From JAWWBL01 sp033720975 (lineage in GTDB: Bacteria; Actinomycetota; Acidimicrobiia; Spongiisociales; ZC4RG35), in the NCBI GenBank assembly GCA_033720975.1, contig JAWWBL010000085.1, positions 1-7,346 of the forward strand: DNA of 7,346 nt, written 5' to 3'. This document shows positions 1 through 6,244 of the stretch, one piece after another. The position numbers and the translations under genes are program-made. How positions within the stretch are numbered: the first letter of the stretch is position 1; every line of letters starts with the position of its first letter. The notes beneath the pieces were generated by a model that did not search any database, was not told the DNA's origin, and saw only the letters and a program-made list of their open reading frames with translations.

Positions 1-2240
1 TCGACCTCCTGTTCGTGCATCAGCCCGTGGCAGGCGCGGAGAGCGAATCCCGCGACTCTGCCCGGCGGCTGGCGAGCCGCCTCGTCGCCGACCTGTCTAC
101 ACCCACACTGGACGGAACCTCCTTCCGCGTCGATCTTGGCCTACGGCCGGAGGGTGCCGCCGGACCGTTATCCCGGAGCCTCGACGGCTATGCCGCCTAT
201 TACGAGAGATGGGCCGAGCCGTGGGAGCTCCAGGCACTGCTCAAGGCCCGTGGTGCTGCAGGAGATCGGGAGTTGAGAGGCCGATTCGAAGAGCTTGCTG
301 CGTCCGTTGTGTGGGACCGAGGGCTAGATGCCGACTCACTGCGCAACATCCGCCAGCTCAAGGCGCGCGCAGAGGAACGATCAGCACCCCACGACATCAA
401 AAGGTCGCGGGGAGGAATCAGAGACATCGAGTTCACCGTTCAGCTTCTCCAACTGGTCCACGGTCGATTCGACCCCGATCTCCGGGCCAGATCCACCCTG
501 GAAGTGATCCGTGCGCTCGGAGATCACGGGTACGTGACCGCTGACGAGGCGGATGAACTAGCCGAGTCGTACAAATTCCTTCGCTCCGTCGAGCACCGCA
601 TTCAGCTTTGGGACCTGGAGCAAACTCATGTGCTTCCAGACGACGAGGAGACCAGAGCTCGAATTGGTCGGGGTCTCGGGCTCGGTCCCGATCCGGTCGC
701 CGGGCTTGAAACCCGGCTTGCCGAGATCCGATCGAGAGTGCGGAATCTGCATGAGCGCCTGTACTTCCGTCCGATCCTCGACTCGCTGGCTGGGCTACCC
801 AAGGCGCGACTCGACCGGGTCGACGCCTCCCGCCGGCTTCAAGCGCTCGGCTTCCGGGACACGGTCGCGGCTGCGACGGCGTTCTCGGAGATGACCTCAG
901 GGCTGAGCCGCAGGTCGCGCGTAATGCAGCAGGTGCTCCCCCTCACACTGGACTGGCTCTCCATTTCACCCGATCCTGACCTCGGGCTCGCACAGCTGCG
1001 CCTACTACTCGCCCACTCCCCGGACCACTCTGCTCTCGTGTCGCTGCTCCAGGGCAATCCCCTCGCCGGCGAGCGCTTGTGCCTGCTGCTGGGCACCGGC
1101 AAACTGCTCGGCGAGCTCATCGATCGGATACCGGAATTCATCCCGAGACTCGCCAGCGATGAGCTAATTCGCGATGTCCGTGACGTCGCAAGCGCCAAGG
1201 ATCGGCTGACCGGTCTGATCGACAGCCGGCCCGGCCACGAAGCAAAGATCGGGACGATCCGAAGGTTCGTCAGGAGGCGCAAGCTGAGGATCGCGGCACG
1301 CGATGTCCTGGGCGAGGCACCCGCAGAGGTCACCCTCGGATCCCTTTCGGATAGCGCCGATGCCGCTATCGACGCGGCGCTACGGATCGTCTGCGAAGGC
1401 GAACCAGAGGGGATTGCCGTGATCGCGATGGGGAAATGGGGAGGACGGGAGCTCTCATACGGGTCCGATCTCGACCTCATGTATGTGAGGGGGGACTCCA
1501 CGGATTCCGAGCAAGCAGTCACATGGGCGGCTTCGATGAGCCGTGTCCTGTCGGAGCCGAACAAGCATGGCGAGGCCTACCAGCTCGATGCCGATCTGCG
1601 ACCTGAAGGACGATCGGGGGCGCTGGTGCGATCGATCGCCTCCTACCGGCGCTACTACGACGAGTGGGCGGAGCCATGGGAGCTGCTGGCGCTGGTGAAG
1701 GCAAGACCGGCATCCGGGGACACGTTGGTGCTCGAGTCGTACATGGCAACGCTCGAGCCTCATCTGTGGGGCCGGCCTCTCTCCGGCGACGTGGAGCGGC
1801 ACATCAGGTCCATCAAGGCCAGAGTCGAGGCGGAGCGAATCCCCGCCGGCGAGGATCCTGACTTCCATCTCAAACTGGGGCCCGGTGGCCTGAGTGACAT
1901 CGAGTTCGTGACCCAGCTCCTTCAGCTCCGTCATGGCCGGGAAATGCCCGAAATACGCGTCACATCCACCTTGGAGGCGCTACGTCTCCTCCGCGAAACC
2001 GAAATCCTCACCCTCGATCATCACACCGCTCTCAGCGATTCCTACCTCTTCTGCACCAAGGTCCGCCTGCGCCTCCACCTACAGAGAGGGCGAGCCACCG
2101 ACTCGCTGCCCACGGACCCCGGCGAGAGCTCCCGTCTCGCCTTGAGTATGGGTTTCGGGCGCACTGCCGAGCTCAGGGAGCAGTACCGGCGCTATACCAG
2201 GCGAGCCCGGCGGACCTTCGAGGCTCTGTTCTACGAATGA
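1..2240 (+). CDS. glnE: Bifunctional glutamine synthetase adenylyltransferase / adenylyl-removing enzyme, 5'-truncated by window edge
   Basis: GlnE attaches AMP to glutamine synthetase and removes it again, setting its activity in the cytoplasm according to nitrogen status. The frame is open from position 3, so 745 residues are visible and roughly 200-250 N-terminal residues lie upstream. Counting from the codon at position 3, the fragment begins inside the first nucleotidyltransferase active-site strand (DLLFVH, residues 1-6). It continues with LRPEG (about 47-51), ERWAEPWE (68-75) and GGIRDIEF (137-144). The second catalytic domain repeats the pattern: GKWGGREL (477-484), GSDLDLMYV (487-495), DLRPEG (531-536), WAEPWELLALVKAR (555-568) and GPGGLSDIEF (626-635). 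By analogy with E. coli GlnE, the N-terminal half is the removase and the C-terminal half the adenylyltransferase. Both sets of acidic residues look intact, with no frameshift. The M20 gene follows after 22 bases, possibly in the same transcript. No glutamine synthetase gene is in view. Confidence 0.96.
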   Translation, partial: DLLFVHQPVAGAESESRDSARRLASRLVADLSTPTLDGTSFRVDLGLRPEGAAGPLSRSLDGYAAYYERWAEPWELQALLKARGAAGDRELRGRFEELAASVVWDRGLDADSLRNIRQLKARAEERSAPHDIKRSRGGIRDIEFTVQLLQLVHGRFDPDLRARSTLEVIRALGDHGYVTADEADELAESYKFLRSVEHRIQLWDLEQTHVLPDDEETRARIGRGLGLGPDPVAGLETRLAEIRSRVRNLHERLYFRPILDSLAGLPKARLDRVDASRRLQALGFRDTVAAATAFSEMTSGLSRRSRVMQQVLPLTLDWLSISPDPDLGLAQLRLLLAHSPDHSALVSLLQGNPLAGERLCLLLGTGKLLGELIDRIPEFIPRLASDELIRDVRDVASAKDRLTGLIDSRPGHEAKIGTIRRFVRRRKLRIAARDVLGEAPAEVTLGSLSDSADAAIDAALRIVCEGEPEGIAVIAMGKWGGRELSYGSDLDLMYVRGDSTDSEQAVTWAASMSRVLSEPNKHGEAYQLDADLRPEGRSGALVRSIASYRRYYDEWAEPWELLALVKARPASGDTLVLESYMATLEPHLWGRPLSGDVERHIRSIKARVEAERIPAGEDPDFHLKLGPGGLSDIEFVTQLLQLRHGREMPEIRVTSTLEALRLLRETEILTLDHHTALSDSYLFCTKVRLRLHLQRGRATDSLPTDPGESSRLALSMGFGRTAELREQYRRYTRRARRTFEALFYE

Positions 2241-2262
2241 GCGCCCGGGTAGTCTCGTACTG

Positions 2263-3414
2263 GTGAACAGCTCCCTTCCGGAGCTGGTGGAAGCAGCAAC
2301 TCCGAAGGCGGTGGAATTGCGCCGCCTGCTCCACCGGCATCCCGAACCTTCCAACCAAGAGCACCAAACTACGGCCCTGATCTCCACCGCTCTGGAAAGC
2401 CATGGGCTGATCCACCAACTCCGCACACCGAGGACGGGACTATGGATCGACGTGGGCGGCGAGCCACGTGTTGGCTTCAGGGCGGATCTCGATGCTCTGC
2501 CGATCCACGAGCCGCCGGGGAACGCCCCTCGTTCTCAGAACCCGGGCTGGATGCATGCCTGCGGCCACGACGCCCACGCAGCGATCGGATTCGGGATCGC
2601 ATTGACCCTATCCCAGCTCGACCTGGACGCCGGCGTACGGATCCTGTTCCAGCCCGCGGAAGAGGCGAACCCGGGCGGCGCAAGTGAATTCGTCGCAGAG
2701 GGTCTGGTCGACGGGCTGAAGGGTCTTCTCGCATTTCATGTGGATCCGACACTTCAGCCCAACCGGATCGGCAGCAAGGTCGGTCCGGTGACAGGCAGCG
2801 CCGACAGCTTGAGAATCGTCCTGTCCGGACCCGGTGGTCACACATCCCGGCCACACAAGACGGTAGACCTCGTTTCCGCTGCGGCCATGGTGGTCAAGGA
2901 GTTGCCCGAAGCTGTCAGGAGGGCACTCGACTCGCGGATCCCCATCGTCACGGTGTTCGGCTCGATCCGCGGGGGTAGCGCGGCAAACGTGATCCCCACC
3001 GAGGTCGAATTGACCGGAACCGTGCGGACCCTGGACCGGTCGACCTGGGAGGATCTTCCCGGCCTTGTCGAATCTGTTCTGGGCTCGATCAGCGCGATTT
3101 CCGGCGCCCACTTCGAGCTCGACTACCGCCAGGGAATCCCACCCGTTGTCAATGACGCCGGGGTCGTCGACGCGGCGACTTGGGCGATCGCCGACGCACT
3201 CGGCCCGGATACGATTGTCGCCGTCGAGACTTCGATGGGCGGGGAGGATTTCGCCAGCTATCTCGACACTGTTCCCGGCGCTCTGTTGCGACTCGGATCC
3301 CACTCTGGTGGCGGGGACCTCCACTCCTCGTCGTTTCGGATCAACGATGCATCGATCGGCACAGGCATCCTCGCCGGCACAGCGGCGGTCGTGGGAATGC
3401 TCGAGCGGCTTTAG
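2263..3414 (+). CDS. M20-family metallo-amidohydrolase (N-acyl-amino-acid / hippurate hydrolase type)
   Basis: This is a 383-residue cytoplasmic zinc hydrolase of peptidase family M20, the group that cleaves N-acyl amino acids and related amides. Visible motifs are LRRLLHRHPE (19-28), RADLDALP (73-80), HACGHDAHAA (98-107), FQPAEE (129-134), GPGGHTSRPH in the lid domain (189-198), GGEDF (326-330) and a late LH (353-354). Likely metal ligands are Cys100, His102, His159 and His354, with Glu133/Glu134 supplying the catalytic base and a ligand. Length is normal for the family and the active site looks complete. The exact substrate cannot be read from sequence. I take the GTG at 2263 as the start because it gives a normal N-terminus, although no clear ribosome binding site precedes it. 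A GTG at 2287, with GGAG three bases upstream, is a possible alternative. The gene lies 22 bases after glnE and may be co-transcribed with it. Confidence 0.9.
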   Translation: MNSSLPELVEAATPKAVELRRLLHRHPEPSNQEHQTTALISTALESHGLIHQLRTPRTGLWIDVGGEPRVGFRADLDALPIHEPPGNAPRSQNPGWMHACGHDAHAAIGFGIALTLSQLDLDAGVRILFQPAEEANPGGASEFVAEGLVDGLKGLLAFHVDPTLQPNRIGSKVGPVTGSADSLRIVLSGPGGHTSRPHKTVDLVSAAAMVVKELPEAVRRALDSRIPIVTVFGSIRGGSAANVIPTEVELTGTVRTLDRSTWEDLPGLVESVLGSISAISGAHFELDYRQGIPPVVNDAGVVDAATWAIADALGPDTIVAVETSMGGEDFASYLDTVPGALLRLGSHSGGGDLHSSSFRINDASIGTGILAGTAAVVGMLERL

Positions 3415-4421
3415 CTGCGACCGAGCGCCGAGGCGATTGCGCGCATTTCACTCACGAGTACCTCGAAGTCCGACGGGGTGAGCGCCTGCCTACCGTCTAC
3501 GAGCGCCTCCTGCGGGTTGGGATGGACGTCTATCAAAACCCCGTCCGCCCCAGCGGCGACCGCGGCACGCGCCAGGGGGGCCACGAGATCTCTCCGCCCC
3601 GAAGCATGGGAGGGGTCCACCATCACCGGGAGGTGGCTCACCTGTCTTGCCACCGGCACAGCGGTCAGGTCGAGAGTGTTGCGGGCAACCCGGTCGAACC
3701 CTCTGACCCCACGCTCGACGAGGACGATGTTCGGGTTCCCCTGACTGTGGATGTGCTCCGCGGCATCGACCCACTCGTCCACAGTTGCCGCCCGTCCTCT
3801 TTTGAGCTGCACGGGCTTTGCCTGACGGCCGACCTCCCAGAGAAGAGCCTGGTTGGACATGTTCCGGGTGCCGATCCTCAACATGTCGGCATAAGAGGAG
3901 ACCAGTTCAACATCCCTCGGGTCGATCACTTCGGCCACGAAAGGCAGCCCGGTTGCCTGGCGCGCCTCAGCAAGGATCTCCAATGCTGCCTTGCCCAGGC
4001 CGGAGAAGGTGTATGGCGACGTTCGGGGCTTGAAGGCGTCGCCCCGCAATATGTCTCCGCCCGCCGATTTCACCGCCATCGCGGCCGCCATCAATTGGTC
4101 TCTGCTCTCAACAGCGCAGGGGCCGGCGACTATCGACAAGGAGCCGTCGCCGATGCGGGTGTCCCCCACCTCGACCACGGTGTCGGTGGGATTGAACGCG
4201 CGTCCGACTCTCCGCCCTCCGCGCAAGACGGGAACCACACGCTCAACTCCCGGAAACGCATCCCATGGCGCTTCCTCCTGGAGACGAGTGTCCGTGGTGC
4301 CGTTTACGACCGTCCGACCTCCTTCGGTGGACGTGTGGACGTCGGCGCCGCGAGCACGAAGCTCGTCGACGACGCGGGCGACCTCGTCGTCGCTGGCGTC
4401 CTGGTGCATGACAATGATCAT
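3411..4421 (-). CDS. aroF: 3-deoxy-7-phosphoheptulonate (DAHP) synthase, type I-beta
   Basis: DAHP synthase joins phosphoenolpyruvate and erythrose 4-phosphate, the first step of the shikimate pathway to aromatic amino acids. The 336-residue protein begins with a ferredoxin-like regulatory domain (about 1-70, MIIVMHQDAS onward), as in the Thermotoga maritima type I-beta enzyme, where this domain mediates feedback inhibition by Phe/Tyr. The TIM barrel follows with AGPCAVES (99-106), AFKPRTSPYTF (129-139), LKRG (206-209), ERGVRGF (236-242), ARNTLDL (246-252), DPSHASGRRDLV (269-280) and IDVHPNPQEALVDG (297-310). By alignment with T. maritima, the metal ligands are Cys102, His272, residue 298 and Asp309. 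Residue 298 is Asp here where Glu is usual, and GGAFKPR reads GDAFKPR. The start at 4421 has a weak AGGG five bases upstream. The stop overlaps the stop of the M20 gene. The symbol follows common usage for this type; aroG is also used. Confidence 0.95.
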   Translation of the reverse strand: MIIVMHQDASDDEVARVVDELRARGADVHTSTEGGRTVVNGTTDTRLQEEAPWDAFPGVERVVPVLRGGRRVGRAFNPTDTVVEVGDTRIGDGSLSIVAGPCAVESRDQLMAAAMAVKSAGGDILRGDAFKPRTSPYTFSGLGKAALEILAEARQATGLPFVAEVIDPRDVELVSSYADMLRIGTRNMSNQALLWEVGRQAKPVQLKRGRAATVDEWVDAAEHIHSQGNPNIVLVERGVRGFDRVARNTLDLTAVPVARQVSHLPVMVDPSHASGRRDLVAPLARAAVAAGADGVLIDVHPNPQEALVDGRQALTPSDFEVLVSEMRAIASALGRS

Positions 4422-4498
4422 TGAAACCCTGGAAGGCTGGATAACGGTAGCCGCCCCTGGGTCTAGGACCGCTGAGGGCCGACAGTTACCATTCGCCT
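4422..4498. promoter_or_regulatory. Divergent promoter region between DAHP synthase and the VIT1/CCC1 transporter
   Basis: These 77 bases must hold promoters for both flanking genes, which point away from each other. On the plus strand, TACCAT (4487-4492) fits the actinobacterial TANNNT -10 pattern and ends six bases before the transporter ATG. The hexamer at a 17-base spacing (TAGGAC, 4464-4469) is a poor -35. On the minus strand, TACCGT (4449-4444) is a possible -10 for the DAHP synthase and would give a short leader containing its AGGG. I see no attenuator, T-box or other leader structure, so regulation of the aromatic pathway probably acts on the enzyme itself. Confidence 0.45.
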
Positions 4499-5227
4499 AT
4501 GGCGCTGGAAGAGAGCCGGACTGAGCAGGTCCCTTACGAGCCCCATATAGGCGAGACCCGCCAGTACTGGCGCGACATCATCCTGGGTGTCAACGACGGC
4601 CTGGTCTCCATGTTTCTCCTCGTGGTCGGGGTGGTCGGAGGTGGCCTAGCGACGGGCCAGATCCTCCTCACTGCAATTGCCGGGGCATTGGCAGGGGCAA
4701 TTTCGATGGCGGCAGGCGAGTACCTAGCAACCAAGTCCCAGGACGAAGTACTCGAAGCGGAGTTGGAACTGGAGAGGGTCCACCTCGAACATCATCGGGA
4801 AGCTGAACTGGAGCAGCTCGGCACCTTCTTCAGCGAAATGGGTCTCGATGAGGCAGACATACCCACTCTCGTGGCGGCGTTTGACAAGTCCGACGAGGCG
4901 ATGCTCAACGCGATGAAGTCGCTCGAGTTCGGGGTGGTGGAATCGGAACGCCGGTCTCCATACCGGGCAATGGCTGCCTCCGGAGCCCTCTTCCTCGTCG
5001 GATCCCTCCCCTCTGTGGTCCCATTCGCCCTTGTCGACCGCCCCGGGATCGGTCTGGTTTGGGCGTCGGCGTTCGCTCTCAGCGGCCTGTTCGTGGTTGG
5101 GGTGATAAAGGCCAACGTCGCCCGGATCAACCGGATCAGGTCAGGTCTCGAGAACATGGTCATAGCCGGCTTCGGCGGTGTCGCCGCTTGGGGAATCGGC
5201 AACGCCATCGGGACCACCCTCCTCTGA
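4499..5227 (+). CDS. VIT1/CCC1-family iron/manganese transporter
   Basis: This 242-residue inner-membrane protein belongs to the VIT1/CCC1 family, which exports or sequesters Fe2+ and Mn2+ and guards against metal overload. About five hydrophobic segments are visible: residues 27-48, 53-75, 155-176, 184-204 and 219-240. Helix 1 has ILGVNDGLVSMF (28-39) with conserved Asp33, and helix 2 ends in AISMAAGEYLATKSQ (67-81) with conserved Met70 and Glu74. Between helices 2 and 3 is a cytoplasmic Glu-rich helical domain (about 80-150, with DEVLEAELELE and HLEHHREAELEQL), the place where characterised members bind metal. A second family block, SPYRAMAASGALFLVGSLP, spans 153-171. The ATG is preceded by no ribosome binding site but by a TANNNT element six bases away, so the mRNA may be leaderless. 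Iron versus manganese preference cannot be decided, and no metal-regulator site was recognised. Confidence 0.9.
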   Translation: MALEESRTEQVPYEPHIGETRQYWRDIILGVNDGLVSMFLLVVGVVGGGLATGQILLTAIAGALAGAISMAAGEYLATKSQDEVLEAELELERVHLEHHREAELEQLGTFFSEMGLDEADIPTLVAAFDKSDEAMLNAMKSLEFGVVESERRSPYRAMAASGALFLVGSLPSVVPFALVDRPGIGLVWASAFALSGLFVVGVIKANVARINRIRSGLENMVIAGFGGVAAWGIGNAIGTTLL

Positions 5228-5235
5228 GGAACTGG

Positions 5236-5286
5236 CGCAAGCAGTATGCTTGCAATTGCTAGCAGCTTGCTATAAGCTACCGACAG
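5236..5286 (+). promoter_or_regulatory. Promoter and probable operator of the XRE/HbhA-like operon, dense in inverted repeats
   Basis: Several overlapping inverted repeats built on GCAA/TTGC lie here. They are GCAAGCA-gta-TGCTTGC (5237-5253, perfect 7-3-7), GCAATTGC (5252-5259), TAGCA-gct-TGCTA (5260-5272) and AGCTT-gctat-AAGCT (5264-5278). A plausible promoter overlaps them: TTGCAA (5250-5255), a 17-base spacer, then TAAGCT (5273-5278, matching TANNNT). Its start site would fall at or within a few bases of the XRE ATG at 5287, and no Shine-Dalgarno sequence is present, so the transcript is probably leaderless. Because the repeats cover the -35 and the spacer, a repressor bound here would block RNA polymerase. 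The downstream XRE protein is the obvious candidate, but that is inference. Confidence 0.6.
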
Positions 5287-5652
5287 ATGAACGAGAGCAA
5301 GCACAGCGACGTTGGCAAGTTCATCCGCCAGCAGCGGGAGCGAGCGAACATGTCACTGCGGCGTCTGGCCGAAAAGGCTGGTATCTCCAACCCCTACTTG
5401 AGCCAGATCGAGCGTGGCATTCGCCGACCATCCGCCGACATACTCAAAAACCTATCGAGGGCCCTCGAGATCTCGGCCAACACTCTCTACAAGAGGGCCG
5501 GCCTGATCGACGAGGACCTGCCACCGGCATCGGTGCATGAGGCAATCGAGTCGGATGAACGCCTTGACAGCGATCAGAAGAGAGTGCTGCTCGACATGTA
5601 CAGGACTCTGGTCCGCTCCGGCGGGCCGAAAGTCGAGAACGAACAGGAGTAA
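5287..5652 (+). CDS. XRE-family helix-turn-helix regulator, Rv0474-like
   Basis: This is a 121-residue cytoplasmic DNA-binding protein. Residues 10-65 form a Cro/C1-type helix-turn-helix domain: GKFIRQQRERANMSLRRLAE, then AGISNPYLSQIERGIRRPS (31-49) with the recognition helix near NPYLSQIERG, then ILKNLSRALEISANTLYKRAGL. The tail (about 85-110, EAIESDERLDSDQKRVLLDMYRTLV) resembles the C-terminus of small actinobacterial regulators of this type and may help dimerisation. It has no ligand or enzymatic domain. Gene order with a downstream HbhA-like gene matches Rv0474-Rv0475 of M. tuberculosis. The ATG at 5287 sits eight bases after a TANNNT element with no ribosome binding site, suggesting leaderless translation. 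The stop codon overlaps the end of the ribosome binding region of the next gene, so the two are probably one operon. Autoregulation through the repeats just upstream is likely but unproven. Confidence 0.88.
   Translation: MNESKHSDVGKFIRQQRERANMSLRRLAEKAGISNPYLSQIERGIRRPSADILKNLSRALEISANTLYKRAGLIDEDLPPASVHEAIESDERLDSDQKRVLLDMYRTLVRSGGPKVENEQE
5645..5649 (+). promoter_or_regulatory. Ribosome binding site fixing the start of the HbhA-like gene
   Basis: AGGAG lies seven bases before the ATG at 5657 and inside the last codons of the XRE gene. It decides the start: the frame is open much further upstream (to 5537), but that part overlaps the XRE coding region and has no such signal. The four-base gap between stop and start suggests translational coupling. 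Confidence 0.75.
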
Positions 5653-5656
5653 ATCA

Positions 5657-6190
5657 ATGGAAGCCAAGAACGTTTTCTATGCAGCGGTCGGCGCACCCGT
5701 AGTCGCCGCGCGCAAAGTTGGAAGCCAGGTGGAGGCGCTGAAGGACCGGTTCTCTGCGGAGCGCAACAGCTACACCAAGGCAGCCGAGAAAGCAATGAGC
5801 GACTGGGTCGCCGAAGGCGAGAAGCTGGTCGAGAAGATCAGCGATGGCAAGGTCGTCGAGGAGATCTCGTCGAAGGTCGATCTGGACCAGGCCAAAGAGC
5901 AGGTGGGGAAGCTGCGGGACCAGTTGGAGGACATGATCTCCACGTGGCGCCAGTCGTTCCGTCCCGACAAGGGCGAGGATGACGTTGAGACCAAGGCACC
6001 GGCCTCAAAACCCGCGGCCAAGACGTCCGCCGCAAAGAAGCCCGCGGCCAAGAAGCCCGCGGCCAAGAAGCCGGCCGCAAAGAAGCCGGCCGCAAAGACT
6101 TCTGCCGCCAAGACGACCAAGTCGACTTCGGCGGCGAAGAAGAGCACAGCGAAGACTGCCTCGGCCTCAAAGGCCAAGAGCGGTTCCTGA
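5657..6190 (+). CDS. HbhA-like protein: helical N-terminus with Lys/Ala/Pro repeat tail
   Basis: The protein has 177 residues and two unlike halves. Residues 1-105 are charged and helix-forming. They include a short apolar stretch (VFYAAVGAPVVAARKV, 6-21) followed by heptad-like segments (QVEALKDRF, KLVEKISDG, VDLDQAKEQVGKLRDQLEDM) that could form a coiled coil. Residues 112-177 are a basic, low-complexity tail of Lys, Ala, Pro, Ser and Thr, centred on four KKPAA units. This design and the upstream XRE gene match mycobacterial HbhA (Rv0475), whose lysine-rich tail binds heparan sulfate and which is also linked to lipid bodies and cell-surface association. Pairwise similarity is modest, so the match rests on architecture, the AAxGAPxxAxxxV-like N-terminus and synteny. 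There is no signal peptide or membrane span. Alternatives are a phasin-like granule protein or a DNA-binding, histone-like protein. Its role in a probably non-pathogenic host is unknown. Confidence 0.72.
   Translation: MEAKNVFYAAVGAPVVAARKVGSQVEALKDRFSAERNSYTKAAEKAMSDWVAEGEKLVEKISDGKVVEEISSKVDLDQAKEQVGKLRDQLEDMISTWRQSFRPDKGEDDVETKAPASKPAAKTSAAKKPAAKKPAAKKPAAKKPAAKTSAAKTTKSTSAAKKSTAKTASASKAKSGS
6035..6094 (+). repeat. Four tandem 15-base units encoding KKPAA
   Basis: Four in-frame 15-base units encode Lys-Lys-Pro-Ala-Ala. Units 1 and 2 are identical (AAGAAGCCCGCGGCC), and units 3 and 4 are identical to each other (AAGAAGCCGGCCGCA) but differ from the first pair at synonymous positions. KTSAA units flank the array on both sides (6020-6034 and 6095-6109). 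Copy number probably changes by slippage or unequal recombination, altering the length of the basic tail without breaking the frame. Confidence 0.9.
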
Positions 6191-6210
6191 GCTCAACTCC
6201 TCCTCACACC

Positions 6211-6242
6211 GTGAAAGGGGCCCTGCACAGGGCCCCTTTCAC
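6211..6242. terminator. Bidirectional transcription terminator hairpin
   Basis: GTGAAAGGGGCCCT and AGGGCCCCTTTCAC form a perfect 14-base-pair, GC-rich stem around the loop GCAC. It begins 20 bases after the stop of the HbhA-like gene and ends two bases before the stop of the convergent DUF4332-like gene, so it can serve both strands. There is no T-run after the stem on either strand; only three Ts lie within the arm. U-tract-poor hairpins are common as actinobacterial terminators. Confidence 0.8.
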
Positions 6243-6244
6243 AT

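Noticed and set aside
839..1564. A 241-codon antisense open frame inside glnE
   Set aside because: Its composition is Ser/Arg-rich with no family motif, and the sense strand encodes an uninterrupted GlnE.
1..2240. glnE as a truncated pseudogene
   Set aside because: The frame is open through the left edge and starts within a catalytic motif, so the missing N-terminus is due to the window boundary.
2608..3324. A 238-codon antisense open frame inside the M20 gene
   Set aside because: No motif is visible, while the sense frame carries the full set of M20 metal-binding motifs.
3180..4424. A 414-codon open frame on the plus strand, antisense to the whole DAHP synthase gene
   Set aside because: It is Arg/His/Gly-rich with no recognisable domain, overlaps two well-supported genes, and is what high-GC third-position bias produces opposite a real gene.
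5537..5656. An N-terminal extension of the HbhA-like protein by 40 residues
   Set aside because: It overlaps the XRE coding region in another frame and has no ribosome binding site, whereas the ATG at 5657 has AGGAG at ideal spacing.
6035..6094. A CRISPR-like or minisatellite array
   Set aside because: The units are 15 bases, directly adjacent without spacers and in frame, so they are simply the coding repeat of the protein tail.
5287..6190. A toxin-antitoxin or phage repressor module
   Set aside because: The second protein is a coiled-coil plus Lys/Ala tail with no toxin fold, and there are no phage genes nearby. The order fits the Rv0474-Rv0475 pattern better.
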